Origin: Ectocarpus siliculosus
Lineage: Eukaryota; Sar; Phaeophyceae; Ectocarpales; Ectocarpaceae
Assembly: GCA_000310025.1 (NCBI GenBank)
Contig: FN647790.1
Span: 490,933-518,109 of the forward strand
Length of the DNA: 27,177 bases
Direction: 5' to 3'
Shown in pieces: positions 19,776-27,177 of the stretch. Numbering within the stretch: the first letter of the stretch is position 1; the number at the start of each line of letters is the position of its first letter. Under the pieces are notes generated by a model. It was not told the DNA's origin. It made no database searches and worked only from the letters and a program-made list of their open reading frames with translations. The translations under genes and the position numbers were made by a program.

Positions 19776-22660
19776 TATCGTCTCCGCTGCAGACTTCGAT
19801 CTTCGATGATTTACATGTCGGTGTACACGATGATTTTGTGAGGTTGTGCTTTAGACGCTAAGCACATTTGTGCCCCACGACGTGGGGTACGGAAAGGGGT
19901 TTAAGAGTATTTGTTGCGCGCGCGGGGGGGGGGAGGGGGGCGGTGTTGACGGGTGTAAGTTAACATCCCACTCGCACATTTCGGTTGGGATACTCTGTTC
20001 CGCGGCATGTCTGCCCTTTCGAAGCTCTCTCTGTCTCTCCGCCACACAATGAGCGTGCCATGGATCAAACGACAGGTGTTGTGTTGGAAAGCTCTCGAAG
20101 ATTGGTTCTTGTACAGATAAATCATATGAAACACGACCTTCCGCGCTGTAGACTCTTCGTATCCGCTTTCCTGCGGTGTTGCGAGCTGTGGGAAAAAGCG
20201 AGATGTTGGCCCCAGACATGCTCCAACCGGGCCTTTTTACGGCAAGGAAGGGTTCGGACTGTACGGCACATGACGCTTGCTGTATGGACAGCGATGTCAT
20301 TTCTCCTCTGCATTGGTCGCGATTGCTACGGAGTGTGTTACGCAGGGCTCCCAGCAGTGTGTTTTGCGTCAACAAAAGAGGCTCTCCCTGAAAGACAACT
20401 ACGCGGATTCATTCTTGGGCGATCATTGCTGTTTTGAGCCTTCCTCTTGCACAAACGATAAGGGTCGAAGAGTCTTCACCGTGCAACTAAGCCATTGCTG
20501 CCTTGATCGGCCATTGCCTTGATCGGGCAAGATGCGACCAACAGATGCCAAAACTTTTCTAGTTCGCGGGGCGCATACTACTGCTGTTGTAGCATAGATC
20601 TATATGTGTGTCTTTAGAAGGTTTGGGACAGCGGTATACATTATTACTGGATCGCGCACACTGATTGGTCCGTTCTTGATGCAATGTACCGTTGGCTGGA
20701 CGAATATGGCCCGACGGTTGTGCGTCTTATTGTATTCACGCGCGGCGATACTTCGTGTCAGCTTCAAGAAAACACACATGGTGTGCATACTTATCACACA
20801 GAGACAATTCTCAATGGAATTCGTAAGGATGGGCAGCAGGAACTTTGGGGCTTGTGCCGGGTGCGTGCGTCTCTATACTAATAGGAAACATAAATACAGC
20901 GCAGTAACATCGACCGTGTCAACCGGTTGGCCAACGTTAGACTCCGACCTCACGCTGCTAAAAACGGAGAGGGCCTAATAAAGGCCAGGATCTCTTTGTG
21001 TCTGTGTGTTTGTTTGCCCCATCCACACGGTTGCTTGCCGGATACAACTCCCAAAGAGCCCTCCCAAAACGACGAAAGATGGAAGTGATCGGCGGTTTCA
21101 TGCCGTTTCACGGAAAAGACAGAACGCCTCCGTCGACATTCCAACAACGCCCCACGCCTCTCGCATTTCACGGGGCGCCCCCTGCACAAGACAATAGACC
21201 GGACCGAGAGAGGTGTGGGTGTTCACAAGGATATTGCTGCACCACTGACGCAAGGAAGATAGCGAGCGAAAGGGCGAGAGGAAGAGGGTCTACTCGTGTT
21301 TCGCAATCATCATGGTGAGATAGATTCAGGCAAAGTTTACCGGCTCGTGTGAGAGTGTGTTTAATGTGCTTTCATCCTGTCGTTGCTGCTGGGTTGCGCC
21401 TCCCGTCACACCCGAATTAGCATATGCACCGCAACCACCGAAGGGTGGTGTGCAGTGCTGTTGCAACTCTCCTTTCCCTCGATCCCTCTCCGGGGATAGT
21501 CAAAGGACGGGCTCGAGCATGTGTAGGCGGTCGAGACACGTGCACAGATATCTCAAGCCGCTTTTGCAGTTCAGGTCTTCCCACTGCGAGAACGTGGGGG
21601 GTCGCGCACAAGCGGTGCAACCTACCCACCACGCATGCCCGATGGGCAGTCACTTGATGACAGATAGCTCCCATAGCATGGGAAGCACAGAACACACAGC
21701 ATCCGTAGTGCTGCGAGGATTCAGTGTTGACCCGTTTCGCGTAGTATAGCAACCGTAAGGCCTTTACCAATAAAGTGGGTCATAAGCACAACTGCATACA
21801 AGCCTCAGCAGCCATGCTGTGCTGGGCTCTAAAGCGGTGTGCAGATAACTAACTCCCACCTTTTGAAGTTGCCTTGAGTAGCCTTTGTTTCAACATAGCC
21901 GACAACGGGCACCCTGTTAGCGCTCCACAACCGGTGGTGGGAACAGTGCCCATTCAAAGAGGATGGAGGGACGTTGGTATTTGTTGAGTGCAGAGATGCA
22001 ACATCTCCTGCTCTAGTCGTGGTCGTCGGGCGAATACTGCTGGGCGCCTGCGCTGAGTGTTGAAGGGGGGAGGGGGTGCATGTGGTACTGGTCACCCCAC
22101 CCAAAGCTTGTCGTAGACACGCAGTCGAGATATTTCCAAAGGTGTGTTGGTATACAAGCTCTTTGTTGTGGGAAGCACGAGCTCGGGAAACCCGGGAGAG
22201 CACAGTCCTCCTTTGTTGTACTGCCATGCAAGGCCCTCTCTCTCCTCTCGCCCTCTCTCCCGCTCTCGCTCTCTCTCTCTCTGTGTCTTGTCTGTGTTGG
22301 CTCTCTCGATTCCCCCGCGTCGAACACATGTTCGACGGTTCTCTCAACGGTGTTAGAATAGCACTACCAAGCTGTCGAGGGTATTCCAATATTCCATCGT
22401 GTGGCCTTTACACCCACGCCTTCGCCGCCGGAAAAAAAAATTGCCGCCAACACATCGTCTCATTTGGGCGTGTGATAACAAAGATGTTGCTGCTTGCAGC
22501 CGTCATTTTTTATTTAGGGACAGTTTCGTCCCCCGTTGATGTGTCAACTATTCCGCAAGCAGTAGCACACCCCATGCCCCCTGTTCCTTCGGACACACAA
22601 TTTTTCTCTCACCCCTGAGCCTCCCTCTCGTGCTTTTGAATTCTGTCCGACTCGTCCCAG
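19776..22660. other. Intergenic region without recognised genes
   Basis: It contains the PUS3 3' end and the upstream region of COX6A. Several ORFs of 100-190 codons occur on both strands, the longest on the minus strand at 21829-22389 and 19851-20375. None shows a known motif, exon-like boundaries or conservation I recognise, and they overlap one another. A short duplication (CCTTGATCGG at about 20500 and 20517) and a CT-rich tract near 22231-22290 are the only repeats seen. The missing first exon of COX6A probably lies in the right part. Confidence 0.55.
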
Positions 22661-24123
22661 GTTTCTGCGCTTGTGAGGGCGGCGGTACGGCGGCCGGCGG
22701 CGGCGGCGGCTTCTTCGGCCCGTCGCAGCATGAGCGGCGACGCCGCACACGCAGCCGGTGAGCCGACGAGCAAACACCGCTTGGAATGGAACGTGGACTC
22801 TGTTGTTGTTGCTGGTGTGGTGTTGTAGTTGGTGTTGGGTGGTAGTGGTGTTGTTGTTGTTGTTGTTGTTGTTGTTGTATACTCCAGTAGGAGTAGTTCT
22901 TGTTGTTGGCGGTGGTGGCTTGGCAATCAGGCGGGGATGTCGACGCCGATGCGGGTAAGCAAGGTCCGGCGCGTTACCCTTTCACCACTACACGAGCCTT
23001 CAATCTCGAGCGAAAAACTACCATACAGCTTCCTTCCTCATTTCAGGTCTGCTGTTGCGCTTGGCCATGAATTAAGCCAAGCCAAAACTTGCGCAAGCAA
23101 TCGGGGCAACAACCACGCCGCCAAATAGCACCCGAATGGAAATCGGGTTTCTCCCCTATGGTGCGAGAAGCCGGAATTGAAAGCGCGCGTGATCAGCCGA
23201 TAATCCAAGCAACCAATTTCTCCCCCTTCTCTGGCAATTTTTTTCGAACCCTACGCGTTGTGTGCGTGCCGAAACAGAGGAGATGGCCAAGTGGAAAAAG
23301 ATGACGGCCGGCATGGGGGTTTTGAGCTTGGCCGTGACCACCCTGGTGCTGGCCACCGAGGAGCACCACCACAGGGACGAAGACGCCCCCATTGTAAGAA
23401 TTTCTCACTTTGTTTTTTCTTTTTTGGTTTGTGGGTGTACTAGACAGGAGTGCAAGACTTAGCTCTGATTCGGACAGGGAAGTTTTTCCGATTTATTGGT
23501 TATTTTCTGGTCGTGAAGCGGAGATATAAAAATGTTGTAGTGTGTTTGTATTTTGGTGTATATGCATAGCAAGGATTTTTTTCTTGTACCAAGTATTCGT
23601 TTCGTGGCTCCTGCTTCTCGGGCGATGATGTAGTGGCACGAGTTAGGGCGATCTTGGCGACACATGGCTGTGAAAGAAGTGTGACACACATGAGGCTGGC
23701 ACATACAATCTATCTACCCCTTGTTTGTTTGTTTGGGTCAGTCTTGCGTGTAACTCCTCTTTTGTGACCAGCAGATCAGTAGATTCTCATCCGTACACAC
23801 CCTTTGCTTTTTTTGAAGCCATTGACGAACCATCAAACATGGCGACACTATGCACTCCCTCATTGGTTCGCCATGTTTGTAAGCCACTTTTCACACAACG
23901 GATCTCGTTCCCCATCTCTACGGTGCCTTTACGTACTCCTGCGCTTGTCCGTCACTCTTTTCTTACTCTCTTCACTTGTGGATGTTGTTGCCGTTCGGAA
24001 ACCCATATCCCGCAGCCGTCGTACATGAAGATCCGCAACAAGCCGCACCCGTGGAACTGTGCCGACTGCACGCTGCTCGACTCGGCATGCTTCGCCAAGT
24101 GCAAGGCGGAGCGCGAGGGGTAA
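22661..24123 (+). CDS. COX6A: Cytochrome c oxidase subunit VIa (COX6A), first exon not identified
   Basis: Exons are 22661-22757, 23278-23393 and 24016-24123 (TAA at 24121). Phases match. The first visible exon follows a CCCAG acceptor and reads VSALVRAAVRRPAAAAASS and then ARRSMSGDAAHAA. This Arg/Ala-rich, acid-free stretch looks like a mitochondrial presequence, so the ATG should be in an earlier short exon. The Met at 22730 is a weaker alternative start. Exon 2 gives EEMAKWKKMTAGMGVLSLAV, then TTLVLATEEHHHRDEDAPI, the single inner-membrane helix of COX6A. Exon 3 gives PSYMKIRNKPHPW, then NCADCTLLDSACFAKCKAE, matching the conserved YPYMKIRNKPFPWG-CxDCxLFxxxCW ending of the family. The protein sits in complex IV, where this subunit modulates activity and dimer stability. 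It is convergent with the GlyRS gene. Confidence 0.9.
22801..22877. repeat. GTT/GGT-rich microsatellite, COX6A intron
   Basis: An interrupted (GTT)n tract starts about 45 bp after the donor of the first visible COX6A exon. The longest perfect part is near 22850-22876. It is intronic. A GTT/AAC run also lies next to the exon 4 donor of the TMCO4-like gene (3661-3689). Confidence 0.85.
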
Positions 24124-24506
24124 AAAAAAAAACATACGGAGGCGTTCTTGTTCATCGGTGGGAGGCGCTAACAAGGAGCGATTTTTAGTTGTTTAAGAGG
24201 CGTTACGGGGAGTTTTTTTGCGGCACGCGCTTGCAAACACCATGAAACCGGTATGAATGGGGTTGTTTTGTGCGGTGTTGATATTCTTGCGGTGGGCAGC
24301 ACGTTTGGCCCGTTTCAGGTTTGTAGTTTTCACGTACGTATGGCTACGGGACAATCTCGGCGTAGCGATAGTTGCTGCGAACGGGCGACGTGCGGTGCGA
24401 GGACATGATGAGCAAAACCCGAGATGCAGGGAGAAGGGGGGCCGCCGGACAAGAACATGAAAACCGGATGGTGTGTTCGTCTGGTTGGGGGGGGGTAGTT
24501 GCGCCA
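24124..24506. other. COX6A 3' flank, no gene seen
   Basis: It starts with an A-run directly after the COX6A stop and contains no conserved ORF. No clear polyadenylation signal could be fixed by eye. It ends at the left target-site duplication of the LINE insertion. Confidence 0.6.
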
Positions 24507-24515
24507 CCCTCACGC
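24507..24515. repeat. Left target-site duplication of the LINE insertion
   Basis: CCCTCACGC here is repeated exactly at 25096-25104, on either side of the 580-bp LINE fragment. Both copies are followed by a G-run. In the left copy that run is the poly(C) tail of the new element; in the right copy it is the tail of an older element. Confidence 0.85.
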
Positions 24516-25095
24516 GGGGGGGGGGGGTACTCTTATGTTTTGGATGCCTTAGCGGTTAGACCATTGACCACGCGTCCTCCAGAGGACGGAGCGTTGTTCC
24601 CACAGGACCCATCACCGATGGCCAATCGTTCCTTCCTACTTTGGCCAAGGGGGGTCAAAAATGTCTTCCCTAATCTATCTATCCTAACGATATTCCTTCC
24701 CGCCTTTTCAAACCACTTTCTACTCCCCAGTACAGCTGCCGTCCTCTCCTCTCTATTCCATGCCTCAAACATCTCCCTGTACGTCCCTTGTATTTTTCCC
24801 AGCTCAGTCATGTACACTTCCCTCTCCTCTTCGTACCACGGACATTCCGCGACTACATGAACACGGTCTTCGCATTCGAAGCCGCAATCACATTTGAACT
24901 TGTCGTCTTCGTCGTCTACCGTCCTATGTCTTCGTCGACGTTCTCGAAGGCCTGTGTCCCCGGTCCTGACCTTAAGCTTTGTCCCTGCATCCATTGGTCC
25001 ATGTAGGTAATCCTTGAACCCTATTCCTTCTTTCAACATTCCGTACACTTCTAGACCCTCCTTATCCTTGGTTTCTTTCCTTAGATCCTGTTCTT
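24516..25095 (-). mobile_element. 5'-truncated LINE fragment with the reverse-transcriptase C-terminus
   Basis: On the minus strand a single open frame runs from the truncation point to a stop near 24533, about 188 residues. It includes LKVRTGDTGLRERRRRHRT and then CDCGFECEDRVHVVAECPW, a Cys/His cluster with the CxC...H...C pattern found after the reverse-transcriptase domain in many LINEs. The frame ends in GRVVNGLTAKASKT inside the conserved tail, and a run of C follows. The polymerase and endonuclease parts are missing. The intact frame and the exact 9-bp target duplication suggest a fairly recent insertion. Confidence 0.88.
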
Positions 25096-25104
25096 CCCTC
25101 ACGC
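25096..25104. repeat. Right target-site duplication of the LINE insertion
   Basis: This exact copy of CCCTCACGC marks the 5' truncation point of the LINE fragment and directly precedes the G-run of an older LINE tail. Confidence 0.85.
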
Positions 25105-25225
25105 GGGGGGGGGGGCTCTTTGTTTTTCATGCCTTAGCGGTTAGATCATTGACCACGTGTCCTCGAGCGGACGGAGTATTGTTCCCACAGGACCGATCAC
25201 CGCCGTCCAAGCGTTCCGTGGGGGG
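25105..25225 (-). mobile_element. Older LINE 3'-tail fragment
   Basis: After 10 G this copy reads CATGCCTTAGCGGTTAGA, then CATTGACCACGTGTCCTCGA and GTTCCCACAGGACCGATCAC. It matches the other tails with scattered differences and then loses similarity near 25215, before another G-rich stretch. It was present before the neighbouring fragment landed at its poly(C) end. Confidence 0.82.
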
Positions 25226-25552
25226 AGGGGGGGCTTTTCAAGGAGTCAACCAAAGAGGTCCTGTTCAAAAACCATCTTTTACGTGCTTGTGTTCGTGGAT
25301 TTTAATTCCGCAAGGCTGACTGAACAAGACGCGATGGTTGGAGTAGCGGCCTAAGATACCTCGAAATCAGTAATCCGCCGTTGAGAGAAAAAAAAAAAAA
25401 CTCACGAAACACCACGGCGACACACACCAACGCTAGTTGGTACCCCTATTGCGTACAATACCCAGCACCCAACAAATTACACGACCCATGTGTCAACCAG
25501 TTGTTCGGACACGAGGCTCGCTGGCGACACTGCTGTGTCGACTAAACGAAAT
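25226..25552. other. Flank downstream of GlyRS, no gene seen
   Basis: This holds the 3' flank of the minus-strand GlyRS gene. There is an A-run at about 25388-25400 and no conserved coding frame. No clear poly(A) signal can be assigned. Confidence 0.55.
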
Positions 25553-27177
25553 TTAGTAACCGTTTATCGCCTTGGACAAGAATCCGAGCAACTCGTCGGC
25601 CGGCACTCTCGTCTGCTCGGTGCTGTCCCTCTCTCTCACGGTTACGGTTCCGTCTCCCTCGAGCGTTTCGAAGTCGACCGTAACGCAGAAGGGAGTTCCG
25701 GCTTCGTCCATTCGGCGGTACCTTCGACCTGCGTGCGAACAAAACAATACGAAACAAAACAAAACAAAAGAAAGTGAAGAGACGCCAACACGTGACAGCA
25801 TTCCACACAACTGTTATTTGAAGAGTTGACACGCGTGTTGTGAGGATTACACGCGTAGGGAGGGGGGGCCGTTGTGTCAATACCCCCTTGAGAACAGCAG
25901 CTCTTCATCGTGTCACCCACGATCCTCATAGCCTGTTTTGAACACTTCCATATCCAACATTCTCGGAAAATGATGGTAGTGTTACGCTGTTTCTTGGTAC
26001 ACTCCTCTTGTCTAGTCCGCAAGGCCTGCTTGAACAGTGGTGTTTACGCCATGTCTTGGTGTCCTTACAGTACGTCCCCTTTTTTTCTTTTTGTCTCGCT
26101 CTCACCGATGGCCCCGGAGACATCCCAGAAGGCGTTGTGTCTCAGCCGAATCGTCTCGTAGATCCCCCTGGCCTTCTCCATCAGCTCAGGCTTGTTCTTC
26201 ACCAGGGGGAACACCGCCACCTTGATGGGCGCCATTCGTGGGTGGAAGCGAAGTAGCGTGCGCTTGTCTCCTCCGACCTTTGAGTGGGGGGTGGTTGGGG
26301 GGGGTGACGTAGTTTCAAAGCAAGTCGCTAAAGGTCACAAGGGGGATCACGGCCACCTACCCTGATGGGGGTCATTCGTTTGTGGAAGTGGAGTAGCATG
26401 CGCTTCTCTCCACCGACAGTTCAAGCATGTATGCGTTTGGGGGCCAGGGGTTCGAGGTGGATCGCTAAATCAGAGGTCACTCAGTCGGTTGTGTTGCCTG
26501 GTGGTTGGCTTTTTCGCCCTGACGCACGCTCAGAAGGGGCCAACCGCGAGACGTGATCGTTGTGTTTAATCTACACCGTCTGCGTCGTGAGTGCGCCAAC
26601 GCCTTGACAACGAAAGGCGCAACAGCTCACGTACCCCCGGCGAAAAAAATCACTCCCGAGAGAGTCACTATCGACTGCGTGTTTTTCTCCCACGCTCAGT
26701 GGGGTAGGCTACGCTACACAACACAGCTGCTGCTGCTGCTGCTGCTGTTTGCTTGTCTACACTGTGTCTGCCAGATTGAGCGACTGTTGTCCTCCCACGC
26801 TCAGCTGGATTGAGACTACGCTACAGCAGCACAACACAACACCACACACAGCTGCTGCTGCTGCTGCTACTGCTATTGCTGCTGCCGGTGCTGCTGCTAT
26901 TGTCGCCGCTCCTACTGCTGCTGCTGCTATTGCTGCTATTTGCTGCCGCTGCTGCTGCCGTCCTTGCATTTTGTACACACGTACGTACGCACGCACCTCG
27001 TCCTCGTGGTACGCAGACACCATCACCGCCAGGAAGAGGCGGTCCACCCCCAGCGACGGCTCGATGACGTGGGGCACGTACTTGGTCTTGCTCCTCTCGT
27101 CGAAGTACTCCATCGACTTGCCGCTCGCCTCCTGGTGCTGGGTCAGGTCGTAGCACCCTCGCGCCGCGACACCCTGT
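25553..27177 (-). CDS. GARS: Glycyl-tRNA synthetase, C-terminal three exons (5' part outside window)
   Basis: Exons on the minus strand are 27177-26997 (cut by the window), 26277-26106 and 25728-25553 (TAA). The first ends with [19 protein letters not shown] and then MVSAYHEDE. Here GVDR is the class II motif 3, whose Arg contacts ATP. The upstream part has [18 protein letters not shown], as expected for GlyRS. The second exon reads [20 protein letters not shown] and then VFPLVKN, the start of the anticodon-binding domain. The last has [20 protein letters not shown] and then [12 protein letters not shown], the end of that domain. Junctions match in phase (GAG|GTC and G|GT CGA). The enzyme charges tRNA-Gly; a single gene often serves both cytosol and organelles, but the N-terminus is not visible. 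A decayed copy of the second exon's start lies in the first intron. Confidence 0.93.
26355..26500 (-). repeat. Decayed tandem copy of the GlyRS second-exon start
   Basis: About 140 bp upstream in the sense direction of the real exon, the minus strand reads [18 protein letters not shown], clearly the same as [18 protein letters not shown]. The acceptor AAAG is changed to AACT, and the frame runs into a TAG about ten codons later. The matching intron block TGACCT...TTTAGCGA is present upstream of both copies, so a whole segment was duplicated in tandem. Confidence 0.85.
26722..26960. repeat. CTG-rich tracts, GlyRS intron
   Basis: Several interrupted (CTG)n runs occur (near 26726-26750, 26850-26870 and 26880-26960). 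They lie in the intron after the first visible GlyRS exon. The flanking CTCCCACGCTCAG and GCTACACAACACAGCTGCTG-like blocks also recur (26688 and 26792), so the region expanded by duplication as well as by slippage. Confidence 0.8.

Noticed and set aside
21829-22389. Minus-strand ORF of 186 codons upstream of COX6A
   Set aside because: No recognisable motif, partly CT-repeat translation, and overlapped by equally long plus-strand frames.
22928-22962. Possible second copy of the COX6A exon end (ATG...GTAAGC)
   Set aside because: The similarity to 22729-22765 is too short and needs gaps; it could be chance in GC-rich sequence.
24540-24620. tRNA-like promoter boxes in the retroposon tail (TTAGCGGTTAGACC)
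   Set aside because: The A-box-like match has no convincing B box at the right distance, and the block is part of the LINE coding end.

Overview
This is nuclear DNA from a eukaryote with long introns. The conserved genes are split into many exons by introns of about 0.3-2 kb with GT-AG borders. The proteins carry long poly-Gly, poly-Ser, poly-Ala and poly-Gln insertions, and the DNA is GC-rich and full of CTG/GTT, CT and poly(G/C) tracts. This fits a stramenopile, most likely a brown alga (Phaeophyceae). That assignment is inference from style; no taxon-specific marker was found.

Layout, left to right. (1) 321-8402, minus strand: the 5' part of a TMCO4-like (DUF726) alpha/beta-hydrolase-family membrane protein gene. 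Eight exons can be traced, and the 3' exons lie off the left edge. Its third intron holds a 1.7-kb inverted pair of a repeat, here called family B. (2) 8403-10677: a divergent intergenic region with one unexplained 298-codon ORF. (3) 10678-19775, plus strand: a complete 12-exon gene for the tRNA pseudouridine synthase PUS3/Deg1, 902 residues, with every exon phase matching. (4) 19776-22660: about 2.9 kb in which I recognise no gene. (5) 22661-24123, plus strand: COX6A, a subunit of cytochrome c oxidase, lacking only its first exon, which I could not locate. (6) 24507-25225: a 5'-truncated LINE fragment with a 9-bp target-site duplication, inserted next to an older copy of the same LINE tail. 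(7) 25553-27177, minus strand: the last three exons of glycyl-tRNA synthetase, convergent with COX6A.

The genes are unrelated housekeeping functions: tRNA modification, tRNA charging, respiration and membrane-associated lipid or trafficking work. I see no operon-like or pathway logic.

The most unusual signal is in the introns. At least five splice junctions, four in PUS3 and one in GlyRS, are accompanied by diverged tandem copies of themselves. The clearest is a four-unit, 59-bp array of 3' splice sites before PUS3 exon 10. In addition, a LINE poly(C) tail forms the polypyrimidine tract of PUS3 exon 9, several TMCO4-gene acceptors have C-run tracts, and a 545-bp repeat family shares its 3' tail with the LINE, as partner SINEs do.
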